DNA of 64,000 nucleotides from Labia minor (taxonomy: Eukaryota; Arthropoda; Insecta; Dermaptera; Spongiphoridae), in assembly GCA_963082975.1 (NCBI GenBank), contig OY720347.1, forward strand, positions 46,624,655 through 46,688,654. The letters are read 5' to 3'. Within the stretch, counting starts at the first letter, position 1; each line of letters starts with the position of its first letter. Shown in pieces: positions 31,525 to 42,693 of the stretch. The position numbers and the translations under genes were made by a program. Below the pieces are notes generated by a model, which saw only the letters and a list, made by a program, of their open reading frames with translations, was not told the DNA's origin and did not search any database.

Positions 31525-34500
31525 TCAACCATAAAAAATTATATTCTTTTTAATTTCATCAAAATTAGATAGTGTAACTTTTCTTGAATTTTCAATTTCT
31601 TTTCTTAAATTTTTTTTTAAATTTTTGTGTTGTTTTCTGTGCAATATATTCTCTATTCTTTCTCTTGTAAAATCATTCCGATAGAGATCCCAAATAATAT
31701 GGTCTGTTAATTGAATAAATTTTTCTGGATCAGTCTCATTAAGCTTAATTGGTTCTTTGCTAAAAAATACATGTAAATATATTGGTATATACATCTCATT
31801 TAAATATAAATATTATAGTGAAATTTACTTTGATGGTATTCCAATTTTTTGTGAATAAGCTAAAATTAAAATTTTGACAAACCTAAAAAATAATTAATCA
31901 AATATTTTTTAAAATAAAAATTAACTTTTATCAATATAAATTATCATAATACTTACTCTCTTTCATAAATAATGGTAATTGGATGATAATAACCTCGAAG
32001 ATAATTAAGTTGGCGAGCGTTGAACATTTCGCGTAAATCAATTTCGTTTTTTTGTCTATATACAATCTCATTATCATCATTAATACGACAATTGACCATT
32101 ATTCTTTTAAAATCAAATGAATTTTTTATGTTATATTGCAATGCATCTCGAGCCAAATAATCCCATTTATCTATATCAATTTCATTCTTTTTGTTCGATA
32201 TAATCTAAAATTATAAATAACTCAAATAAATGTATTGGAATGTAAATGAAATATTATTTTATAAGGAAAAATAATTTAATTTACACTTGTTTATTAGAGT
32301 AGATTTCCATATATAAGGGGATTTATGCTTAAATTTCTGGATAGATATAAAAATAGAAAATTTATTTATTTATGATTGAATATAACTTTAACCAATGATA
32401 AATAAGAATAAATAATAATAAATCTTAATATTATTATTTATTTAGAATAATTTGGAATCTATTTTCACATATTTTTATCATCAATGTCTCTAAACTCTAA
32501 ACCCCAATAAAGTGCGAATAATACAATCTCAATACAACTACAAAATGAATAATTAATTGAAAAATCATTAATAATTAAATATGTGAAACATAATAAGTAC
32601 CTTTAAGATGTCAGTATAAAATATATTTTTTATTTCTATTTATTTGATTATAATTTCTCCACATCAAGGATAATAAAATCCGAACTATTTTTGATTTTAA
32701 CCAAATAATAAATTAATAAAAATATTAAAAAGTTTTTTTATTAATTTATTTTCAAGTTTTTAGTTTTTTTTTATATTTTATTGTTGCATTCCAGATGTAA
32801 AACATTACACTCTTGATTTAAATCTGTTATTCTCGAACATATATTAGATTCTTCGCGAAGTTTCTAGGCCTTTTCTAGTTGACATTGATTATGCAAGTGG
32901 CTTATTAAGCCATCAGCATACGGCCGTATACTATGCGGCACTGAGTTCTTTTCGGAATCACATTGTATAGAAATGTATTCTTCTTTTTAAGAGGCTTTCT
33001 CCCTATAGAGGTTAGCGATCCATATGGCAAGACATCTTTTGGAAACTACAACTCTAAATATGTCAGTTGATGAGCACCCAAAACATCTACGCACATCTCC
33101 AAATCATGAGTTCTAGCGTCTACCCACCGATCTCTTCCTTCAATCTTCTCCTCGATAATAAGACGAAGAATTTCATATTTCTCACCATATTGAATTTTTC
33201 TTCTCTTAATCGTTAAAAGAAATAAAATGTAGAGACAATATAAAATATAAAAAAATTGCAAGTATGAATATAACATTGTATTAACATCAATCATTTAAAT
33301 TCACAAATTTTAAAAAAATGAAAAATTGAAAATATTTTTTTTTATTATTGTAGTATCGTCGACTTTCAATATACATTTCAAATTTGAGCGAAATCACTCA
33401 ATTAGAAGTGGGTAAGTATTGTAAGATGGAATCTTTCTCTTTTTTTTTTTTGTTAATATCCGCCCGGACTTTCTCTACTTTGTCGCCAATATTAACGGTT
33501 ACTCCAAGTGGGGTAAATAAGCAATGAAAACAATTATATTATTGGCTGATTTAAAAACAAGTGACAGAATCAAACCAATGGGAAAAAGTGACATCCACCG
33601 TCCTAAAAAGGCGAGTCCCGAAAGTGAGTCCTGGCCGAGGCTTTTTCATGACCGGACGGAGGTCTTCCCATACAATACACTCCCTTCTTATAACTGAAAA
33701 TAGGAATTTAAACTATTTCCTATTTTAAGGAATATTTTAGCTAAACGAAAATAGGATAGTTTTCCATTATAGTTCCCCTCAGTTCCTGGAATTATCTTAC
33801 GATAATTTCCCTTCCCATATTATTGTATAATTAATATAATTATATTCCCAGGTAATATATTACTTTTGTAAATATAATTTAGATATTAAGAAGACATTGT
33901 TTCACTTTTTTCTTCTTCTATAAATTTTTATTAATCATCTTTCCTCTATCTATCTATCTCAGTGGCTCTACAGAACTCGAAAGTTCTTGGCCGCAGCAAC
34001 CACACCTCTCCAAGTATCCCTATTCTGAGCCACAACCCTCCAATCCCTATCCTCTCCCATCTCTCTCAAGCCCCTTCCAACATTATCCACCCACCGCGTT
34101 CTTGATCTTCCAAGCGGACGTTTTTCACTCGGTCTCCCTACCAATATATTTTTCGCCATTCTTTCCGCTCCTTTTCATATAGATGAGATAAAGAATAGTC
34201 TTTCCTTATTTTCTTCATTTGCTAATTTAAAAAGAATTATAGCTGGCGCTCAACAGAGTTTCTATTTTCCCTTACCTCCTTTACCTTATAAGGACCGGTT
34301 AGTCCACAACCCCCCACCCCTCCAAATTGGTGCATCACGGGACTGGTTGGCGACATCACCTCGCCTTACACTGACATTAGTCTCGTCCTTACATTATATA
34401 TTAAATTTTCATAATTCTTTCACACAAAATATTTTAATATAAATTTACGATTTTTAAACATATCTACCGTAAATTATTTTAAAAATCATTTAGAACTACT

Positions 34501-37500
34501 ATACCTGATAAAGATATTTTTTAGACGTTTGGCAAATACCATGAATAACATCAGAAATAAATTCATAATCGTTTTCATTAAATGTTTCCAGAAAATTTAA
34601 TTCTTCCAGTGTAAAGGATCCTTGATTATTATTTAGATTGAACGTACGCAGATCTTCAAAAAATGATTTAAAAATTTCACAAGATCGTTGTTCGTGCTTA
34701 AAAAAAAAAATTAGAAAACTAATATTAAATTTTTATAAATTATTTTAGAAATTTATATATTTTCAAATATCTTTTTTGAGAATAAAGATAAAATTAATTT
34801 AGGTGTAAGATCAAATTTTTGAATTATAAATGTTTTATTTTTATATGATTACTTAGAAATGAAAATAGCCTAATCGAAAAATTCAAAATTGAAATTTGAA
34901 CTAAAACAGTTCTTTCTATAAAAAAAGAAAGAACAAATTTGGAAAATATTCGCTTGTCTTTCTGGGGCGCGTTCCTGTTGAAGATCAAAGGCAAAAAGTC
35001 ATGTGTTCTGACTAAAATCACTGAACAACCGGACCTCGTCCAGGGCTGGGCCGTTCCTCAATTATTGAGGAATTCGATACAGTTACAAGTTCCTTTCATT
35101 TTTTAGGAACTCGATACAGTTACAAGTTCCTGGAACGCGTTTCTCTTAACGTTACAGTTCCTTAAAAAAAATCTTTCTTTTTTTACTTCAGGTAGCTTCG
35201 AGGAGCATACCTGGGTAAACGATTTAAGTGTTTTAAAACATTTATTTCATAAATAAATTACTTTTAAGGAATATCCGAGATCACAATACCAACAATCTTA
35301 ACAGAATCTTTTAGGACTAGGAAAAAAAAATATTTAATATAAATTTGTTTAATTTTTATTTATAAAATTATATACGATTTTTAAATTTTTCATAAACATT
35401 TATATATATATATATATATATGGCTCTACGGAACTCGAAAGTTCTTGGCCACACCCCTCCAAGTATTCCTATTCTGAGCCACAACCCTCCAGTCCCTATC
35501 CTCTCCCATCTCTTTCACGTCCTTTCCCACATTATTGACCCACCGTGTCATTGGTCTTCCAAGTGGACGTTTCTCACACTCGGTCTCCCTACCAATATAT
35601 TTTTCGCCTTTCTATCCTTCTCCCATTCTAGCCACGTGTCCTGCCCACGGCAGCCTTCTCGATTTTATAATTCTAACTATATCTGGAGATGCATAGAGGT
35701 CATGCAATTCCTCGTTATGCAATCTTCGCCATTCCTACATTTATAATATTTATTCATTTATACATTTATAATAAAACTTATTAAGGTAATATAATTAAAC
35801 GATAATTAAATAAAAATATAAATCAAAAAACTTTTTTAAATTGATAATTGTAAATCTTGATAAAGTGTAGGATAATAATGCTGTCAATCAATATTATCAA
35901 AGAAAAGAAATTTGATTTCCTTTCAAAAAACTAATTGTTCAAACAATTCGTCAGATAAAGAAGATCTAGAGGGGACATGTATATATGATGCAAAAGAAAA
36001 TAACCTTTCTACTGGCGCAGATGAGTATAAATAAGTATTAAATTTAACAAATAATTTTTTTATTGTCGGGTAATTTTCTATAGAGTTAATATTTTTATTT
36101 TTGTCTTTCATAAAAGACACAAATTTGTTTGAATTTTTTCTTCTTGTGGGTTAGAAAATATATAAAAATCATCTTCCTCTGAACTATCCTCAGAAGACTC
36201 TTCTTTTTTTAATAATTTTTTATGATTTTGAATTATAATCAAACATAAATTGTTTAATCATATTTTTTTTCATCTAAATGTTGTGGAACCTATCTCATTT
36301 TGAAAGATGGATTATTTCATTTCGTGGAGGCCGCTTTCCATAACACCCCGAACTCTTTCGAAGTTTGCCGGAAATTGCCGAAACGCAAAATTGAAAAAAA
36401 ACATCGGTAGGAATTTGTATCGTCCGGTACAAGTTCCTCAAAAAATGAGGAACTCGTTACTTGCTCTTTTTTTTCTTTTTTTTTTTTTGGGGGGGGGAAT
36501 AGTTACAGTTCCCATTACAAAAAAGTAACGTACTCGGGAACGCCGTTACTTGTAACGCGTTGCTGGCAACCCCTGACCGCGCCCAATATCATATATAAAA
36601 ACTTATTTATAGCCTTTAATTATATTATTAAAAATCGCTTTTTTTGCCTTTGGACTTCAACAGGAATCCGCTCCTGATGTCTAGATCTCAAAATGTTACA
36701 AGAATGAAATTACCATTTATATTTATAATATACTTATCTATAAAAATTATGTTATTTTAGTATCCATTCACACACAGCTAAGCAAAAATTTTTTAAATAA
36801 AAATGAATAACCAAAAATATATGTTTATTTTGGTGATTTTAAGATTATTTAGGTTAGATTTTTATTTATTTACTAATATTAAATATATATTGGAATAATA
36901 GTTAGTGGGTAACCAGAAGGAAAATTAGAAGGTTTAGCAATAAAACTCTAAACTTCTTTTTCCAACCAATGTCAACATTTCGGTCCCATATTACAATCCT
37001 CTTTTTGACTCTTTTGCTTTTGTTATTTTTCGCATATTTATAGTGATGTAAAATAAGTTGACCTGTGGCCAGGTCCGAACCGACCGACGGTTTGAAGTAA
37101 ATTAATTTCCAGCTACAGAAACAATTTCAAATAATTTTAATATATCTCTTAATGTAATAAAAACAGATATGGATACATAAATAATAAATATAAACATTTT
37201 TAATTTTATTTTATTTATAATATATATGCAAGACCAGGCTGTGAAGTCATGAATGACTGGATGACGTCATATAATTTTAAATCAAGAAAAAACTAATAAA
37301 TATGATTTTCCCGAGGATAAAACCAATACAAAGTGCATGATTCGCGTGGTGATATATAAAAAAATCTCCTCATGTGAAATTTGGTGTGAAAATAACCCTT
37401 CCCTTCCTATCGTCGATCGCTAATACTACCACTTCTGGTTTCCGGATTTGCACCAAAAGTTGATCAATTCATCTCACTGATGCATTAAGTAAATATACCA

Positions 37501-38320
37501 AATTTCATCAAAATCGGTTGAGCCGTTCAGGCTGTACACATCTATACGGACGGACAGACGGACAGACATAATGCTAAATATTCCTTTTTCTGTTTAGAAA
37601 ATGCATGATTCGTGGAGATATGTAAAAATCTCCACATGTGAAATTTGGTGTGAAAACAATACCTCCCTTACTATCGTCGGTCGGTAAAAATAAACACCAG
37701 GGCCACTTTCACAACTTCCCGTTTTGTTTCATGGCCTTCACCTCAAGGCCGTCTTCTACTATTTCACTGTTAAGCCAGGTATAACATGCGTCATATCCCT
37801 CAAACATACAATGGGTCATATCACTAAGGTAGATATCACAGAACATACATATATATGCTTTATCTGGCCGCGTGAGTGTCTACGATCGACCCCAATGTTT
37901 TTCCAACACCAAATGAGCTAGTAGATATAGAAAACGGGTCATAACCCTCGGAATTACCTTATATGTTACCCGCTAACTTCTATTCCTATAAATATATATG
38001 TATGTTCGTTTAGGTTTCCAAGATTATTATTATGACAAATTATTTCCGAGTTTTTACGTTTAATTGTGAGATTTGGGTCTCGATGTTTCGGCGCCATTTC
38101 CAAGAGTTTATTTAAGAGGGAAATTTTTGTTTATCTGGGTCTTAGTCTGTGTGACCAAGAGTCGATGTTGGGATTTTGGATTGAATAGGTCGAAGATTTT
38201 GGACTTACTCCCAAGAATCCTTGGCACTAACACTTGCACTCACACACGTCTGCTCCTGACGAAAAGATAACGAATGGTTTGTGGACGACAGCCCGAGACC
38301 GACTGAGTCCTGCTTTTTCT

Positions 38321-38359
<39 letters not shown>

Positions 38360-40173
38360 ATAATGTAAATATATTGTTCATATGCGAAAAAACTAAGACT
38401 TGTAGAAGAGCATAATATGAGAGCAAAACGTTGACATTGGGATAGGGTTTTTTTTTGCTAAACCTTTTATTTTTTTTAATGGCTGTGACTAACCAACAAA
38501 TATCATTATAAAACTAATATTAAATAATATATAATATTTAATAATTATAGGAAATTAATTAAATTAAATTCAAAATATTTTATTTTCTGTAACTTTTCTA
38601 AATTAAATTGATTTCAAAATAATTTTAACACAAAAGGATATAAATAAAATTAAAAATAAATATACCATATATTGTTTATGTGTAATATGATTCATATATG
38701 ATATACACAAGAACTTACTGTTGAAATGGTGCCTATCTTTTTAAGAAAAGTATCCCAAAGATGTGAATAAGGTCCATGGCCCAAATCATGAATTAAACCT
38801 GCAATTTGTAATAATAATTTTTCCCTCTCGTCTATTTTAACTTTGGAATTTTTATTTAACCAATCTACCATTTGTCCTGCCAGATAGCAAACTCTAAAAT
38901 TATTAAGGTAAAAAATTAAAATTATTTATATATATATATTTTTATTTTTACATATATGTAACTACTCTATATAGTATCGAGGATCACACAGAAAGATAAT
39001 AAAATTTAACACACAAAATATTTAATATTTTTTAATTTGAAAATATGAATTTATTTGTATCATGTGAATTATAAAACATTTCTTATAGATTAATGTAAAA
39101 AAATAAGTTTCCAAAAGTGTTCCCTTATTAAATGATACAATTGAATATTTTAATTTTGCAATGAGCAAAACAAATATTATATTATTTTACAATTGCATAT
39201 ACGAAAAGGTACATTAATTATTAGAATTATAGATAATTCAGTAAAACACCATCGATGAGAGTGGATTTAAGAAGATAATTATTTATGTTTGTCTGAGCAC
39301 TTAATAACTAATCCCTTATTATTAAACCCTTATTAACCCCAACCTTATTAACTAATCGTTCTATAAATAGTCTTTTTTGCTATATAATAAATATTTATTA
39401 TAATAAAATATCATATTGTTTATAGATATCAAAATTATTCATTTGTTTATAATATTTAATTTTATCATCATAATAAATCTCATAAAAAAATGAGTATATA
39501 TTGAGAGATGAAGAGGGAAATGAAAGCCAGCCTTTTTTTGTTTTCTCAGAAACAATATGATACAGTAGAACATCCATTATCCGGGTCTCTATTATCCGGA
39601 ATTTAAATTAACCGAGATCTCGATGGGGCAATTTTTATTTATATATTTTCTTTAAATATGTAAGTAGGCATATACATACATTTAACTGTATGTAGTTTAT
39701 TTTTGCATCAACACAAATAGTTAATTAATAAAACGTTTACATAGGCATTCTTAATTCAAATAAAAAGGTTTACATGACATCTAAACAGCTTATAACCCAG
39801 CACATTTAGTCAATAAAATATTGTGTTTCGGGTTTTCATTTATCATCACTATCCCGTCATGCCCCGAATAATGGGAGTTATACTGTAATTATTAATACAA
39901 ATATTTAAGTATTATAAAATCTTACCCTAAACTATGTTCAAATCTAGTATGAGTGCAGGTAGGATAGACTAAATACCCAAAACCGCATTGTTTTATAAAT
40001 CTTAGTCTTTGAAATTGTGGTGTATCTACTATAAGCATACATATTTTCGGAATATTTATATGTCCATGAACATTGTCATTTATAATTTTATCTGAAATAA
40101 ATAAATTAAATTAAAACAAAATAATAAGAATTTAAATATATCAAAATATTTATGTTAAATATTTACCTCCCAT
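31525..40173 (-). CDS. SAMHD1: SAMHD1-like HD-domain dNTP triphosphohydrolase, compact form of 358 residues
   Basis: SAMHD1 cleaves dNTPs to nucleoside and triphosphate and is switched on by GTP/dNTP at allosteric sites (family knowledge). Exons in coding order: 40173-40167, 40091-39926, 38893-38719, 34696-34505, 32204-31957, 31882-31829, 31759-31525; all GT-AG, 1077 nt with TGA. A TGA two codons upstream of the chosen ATG supports this start. Visible motifs: [23 protein letters not shown] (allosteric D, Q, R kept), RFEHSLG (metal His), [12 protein letters not shown] (the HD pair), HEQRS, and [14 protein letters not shown] (the last metal Asp). So the catalytic core is complete. The N-terminal SAM domain is absent, and the protein stops soon after the [11 protein letters not shown] helix, where human SAMHD1 (626 residues) goes on for over 150 more. 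Introns hold many transposons, and a P-like element sits about 300 bp upstream. Confidence 0.9.
33010..33200 (-). mobile_element. Small decayed LINE C-terminal fragment (third LINE type)
   Basis: The minus strand codes for [18 protein letters not shown], resembling the YELLRLIIQGKIEG tail of an endonuclease-RT LINE distinct from families A and B. Only this short tail is visible, in a SAMHD1 intron. Confidence 0.4.
33440..33720. other. GC-richer intronic block of unknown origin
   Basis: Rises sharply in G+C (CCGCCCGGACTTTC, GACCGGACGGAGGTC). No frame or repeat boundary found; a similar block follows at 34215-34400 (TGGCGCTCAACAGAG, then a C-rich run). Both flank a LINE-B fragment and may be parts of one split transposon. 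Confidence 0.3.
33950..34165 (-). mobile_element. LINE family B 3' fragment with GATA tail, in a SAMHD1 intron
   Basis: The minus strand is open for 63 codons: [45 protein letters not shown], the typical C-terminal tail. A TATC repeat at 33946-33960 on the plus strand is the GATA tail in element orientation. This is the best kept example of the tail coding region. Confidence 0.85.
35041..36575 (-). mobile_element. hAT transposon remnant, 1.5 kb, with transposase dimerisation region
   Basis: Ends are CAGGGCTGGGC on the left and, inverted, CAGGGGTTGCCAGC on the right; subterminal GTTACAAGTTCC-like and AACGCGTT motifs recur near both ends. Flanks ACCTCGTC and ACCGCGCC agree at six of eight bases, a worn 8-bp duplication. 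At 35923-36120 the minus strand codes for [17 protein letters not shown], the conserved C-terminal dimerisation motif of hAT transposases. The rest of the transposase is missing, partly replaced by a LINE-B insertion at 35421-35740. Confidence 0.8.
35421..35740 (-). mobile_element. LINE family B 3' fragment nested in the hAT remnant
   Basis: Reverse-strand match to the copies at 33950 and 6617 (GGAACTCGAAAGTTCTTGGC, then CTAGCCACGTGTCC and the GGAGATGCATAGAGG block). Its 3' end adjoins a TA repeat at 35401-35420. Confidence 0.8.
37051..37687 (+). repeat. Interspersed repeat family R1, copy 2
   Basis: Same start (GTTGACCTGTGGCCAGG), ACCGACCGACG/CGTCGGTCGGT ends and internal order as copy 1; the GACGGACA run is shorter. 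It lies in a SAMHD1 intron. Confidence 0.78.
37985..38320 (+). repeat. Interspersed repeat family R2, copy 1, followed by a TA microsatellite
   Basis: TATGTTCGTTTAGGTTTCC, then TTTACGTTTAA, GGCGCCATTTCC and TCTTAGTCTGTGTGACCAA appear in the same order, diverged, at 57475-58270. No frame recognised. A TA run follows at 38323-38357. Confidence 0.6.
39563..39885. mobile_element. pogo/Tigger-type MITE, 323 bp, TA target duplication
   Basis: Left end CAGTAGAACATCCATTATCC; right end inverted CAGTATAACTCCCATTATTC, then GGGGCATGACGGGAT. TA dinucleotides flank it at 39561-39562 and 39886-39887. Ends of this CAGTA..CCATTAT form with TA duplication are typical of pogo-group Tc1/mariner elements. It lies in intron 2 of the SAMHD1-like gene; no transposase. 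Confidence 0.85.
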
Positions 40174-40366
40174 TATTCAAAAAATTTATAAGAAATTGTC
40201 AAATAAAATCAAATTCCCGCGGAAGTTTTTGACAGCACCTATAAGAATAGCAACAAAAATATAGTTATTCTATAACCTTTTTAAAAAAATAAATTGTAAA
40301 TATTCTAATAAAGTCTATTAATTGAAAATTACTTTTAAATTACTGGTAAGTATAATTAATCAAGGG

Positions 40367-40401
<35 letters not shown>

Positions 40402-40829
40402 TATTTAAATATATAATAATTAACTTTTAATTTGAGTAATTTCTAAAAGATATTTATGTTGAGTATAAATCACAGACCAGGGGGTGGACACGCAATGATA
40501 TTTTTTTGAAACAGCGTTTGGCGCTGCTATGCGGATGCATGCACGAACTAATTAAGAAAAAAACCGGCCGGCCTGGCACCATTTTTAAAATCTATTTTGA
40601 ATGAATGAGAGCGGGAGGAATGAAAAAATTATGAAATTTTTCAGTTAAGTGAAAAATTATTTATTTAAAGCTATATAAAACAGACATTTCAGAAATAAAT
40701 TTTTTTTTTTAGAAAATTGCTTAATTGTTGGTCTTATCACAAAATAAATAATTTTTCACTTAAGTGAAAATTTTAATAATTTTCATGGATATAATAAAAG
40801 AATAATGTTGTATGTGGCATATTTATTTA

Positions 40830-41765
40830 TTTTTCAATCATACAATAATAATACAACCCTAACCCTTTATGCATGTATTTTTTTAAATTGTATAAAATTA
40901 CTCATATAAATAAAATTTACACTATTTTTCAATTATACAATAATAATTATATAAAACTTTATAAAACATTATATAAAATTACTCACATAAATAAAATTTA
41001 CACTATTTTTCAATCATACAATAATAATACAACCCTAACCCTTTATGCATGTATTTTTTTAAATTGTATAAAATTACTCATATAAATAAAATTTACACTA
41101 TTTTTCAATTATACAATAATAATTATATAAAACTTTATAAAACATTATATAAAATTACTCACATAAATAAAATTTACACTATTTTTCAATCATACAATAA
41201 TAATACAACCCTAACCCTTTATGCATGTATTTTTTTAAATTGTATAAAATTACTCATATAAATAAAATTTACACTATTTTTCAATTATACAATAATAATT
41301 ATATAAAACTTTATAAAACATTATATAAAATTTTTCTCATAAATAAAATTTACACTATTTTTCAATCATACAATAATAATATAAAAATAATGTTAATTTT
41401 ATTTATAATCTAACCCTTTACGAATCCATTTTTTTAAATTGTATAAAATTACTCATATAAATAAAATTTACACTATTTTTCAATTATACAATAATAATTA
41501 TATAAAACTTTATAAAACATTATATAAAATTTTTCTCATAAATAAAATTTACACTATTTTTCAATCATACAATAATAATATAAAAATAATGTTAATTTTA
41601 TTTATAATCTAACCCTTTACGAATCCATTTTTTTAAATTGTATAAAATTACTCATATAAATAAAATTTACACTATTTTTCAATTATACAATAATAATTAT
41701 ATAAAACTTTATAAAACATTATATAAAATTTTTCACATAAATAAAATTTACACTATTTTTCAATT
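40830..41765. repeat. Tandem array inside the THAP transposon, period 176 then about 199 bp
   Basis: Units begin near GCATGTATTTTTTTAAATTG at 40871, 41047 and 41223 (176 bp apart), then near 41429 and 41628 (about 199 bp apart). Each unit is itself two related halves sharing AAATTTACACTATTTTTCAA. The open frames seen in it simply repeat with the array and are not genes. Confidence 0.9.
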
Positions 41766-41791
41766 AATCAATTGACTGTTGATGTCTATTT

Positions 41792-42439
41792 TGCTTCAAT
41801 AGTCGCTTGACCTCGGTGAACCTTTGGTACAATCTTTTCTTCATGGGAGATAAATATTTTATTCTTGAAGAAAATTCAGATGGTGTAGGCGTATGTCCCG
41901 CTGAACACCTGCAAAAATTAATTAAGTTTAAAAAAAAATTCCAAAGAATTAATACAGAAAAGCCTAAGCAAACTAAAAATTTATTTTAAATCATTATAAA
42001 AAATCTATTTAAAGTTAGGAGAAGATTAATGAATTTTATTAAAAAATATAATACATACTTCTCGCAGGGCTGGATTCGAAAAGATCACTCTTCTCTGATA
42101 CCAAGCCCAAACCATCTGATGTAGTATTAACAGGTGTTGCTATAAATATTTAAAAAAATTAATAAAATTATTTTCTTTTATTATTAATATATTTTTTGGT
42201 AAACAACAACTTTAAATTATTGTTGTTTTACCCACTCTTAAAAAATTTCACCTTGGAAAATAGAACAAGTGTCCTCGTTCTCCTTCAGGTAGAGAATTCG
42301 TAATACAATCTTTCTGAATACAATTAAAAACCTGCAAAATCAAAAATTTATTTATATGTACATATATTATATAACTTTATAATAAAAAATAATCATCAAT
42401 AATAGTAAAAATATTAATTAAACTTACTTTAGGAACCAT
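41792..42439 (-). pseudogene. THAP-like protein fragments within the transposon
   Basis: A minus-strand start MVPK (42439-42428) ends at a GTAAGT donor. The next piece (about 42331-42253) reads FNCIQKDCITNSLPEG then HLFYFPR, resembling the C-x(2-4)-C and FP start of a THAP zinc finger. A last piece (about 41911-41792) reads RIKYLSPMKKRLYQRF and ends in a stop, like the linker after THAP domains. The middle piece (42140-42064) has no clean frame, and the CxxH half of the finger was not found. Likely a dead transposase remnant. Confidence 0.5.
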
Positions 42440-42693
42440 ATTGCACGCAATTGGACAGCGACAGATCACGTTACGTATGCCTGGCAGAGATATTTTAAAT
42501 GGGACGAGTGCTCGTTGTCCACAAGTCACAAACTGTTGTTAAATGTTTTCGGGTGTTTTCGGATAACCGAAACAAACCGAATTAAAATTAGTGCTAGCAG
42601 CGGCAGCGCCTCGAGCGGCCTCGAGTGATGCATGCATGCATTGTCACACTGGAAATTTCTCTGCCGTAAGAGAGACCCCCCCCTGTCACAGAC

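Larger units (their letters stand above)
34961..36690. mobile_element. Outer terminal-inverted-repeat element interrupted by a hAT transposon
   Basis: GCGTTCCTGTTGAAGATCAA then AGGCAAAAAG on the left (34970 on) is matched in inverse on the right by CTTTTTTTGCCTTTGGACTTCAACAGGAA (36637-36665, here given in pieces: GCCTTTGGACTTCAACAGGA). The hAT element lies between the arms. Outer boundaries and target duplication were not resolved. Confidence 0.5.
40478..42685 (-). mobile_element. THAP-bearing DNA transposon, P-superfamily candidate, 2.2 kb with 8-bp target duplication
   Basis: A perfect 8-bp duplication, TCACAGAC, lies at 40470-40477 and 42686-42693. The ends are short inverted repeats, CAGGGGGTGG on the left and, inverted, CAGGGGGGGG on the right; GCATGCA motifs occur near both ends. 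Inside, the minus strand carries exon-like pieces resembling a THAP protein, and the middle is a tandem array. P elements have THAP transposases and 8-bp duplications; hAT elements share the duplication size, so the assignment is not final. No RNase-H-like catalytic domain is left, so it is non-autonomous. It ends about 300 bp upstream of the SAMHD1-like start. Confidence 0.7.

Noticed and set aside
41027..41042. CCCTAACCCT motif resembling telomere repeat
   Set aside because: Only two partial units per array period and they recur just because the array repeats; not an interstitial telomere tract.
40873..41413. Three open frames of 62-70 codons with near-identical products
   Set aside because: They are the same frame in successive tandem units, AT-rich and without conserved features; not genes.
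40830..41765. Regular spacing suggestive of a CRISPR-like array
   Set aside because: Eukaryotic context, units contiguous with no unique spacers, and period of 176-199 bp; a plain tandem repeat.
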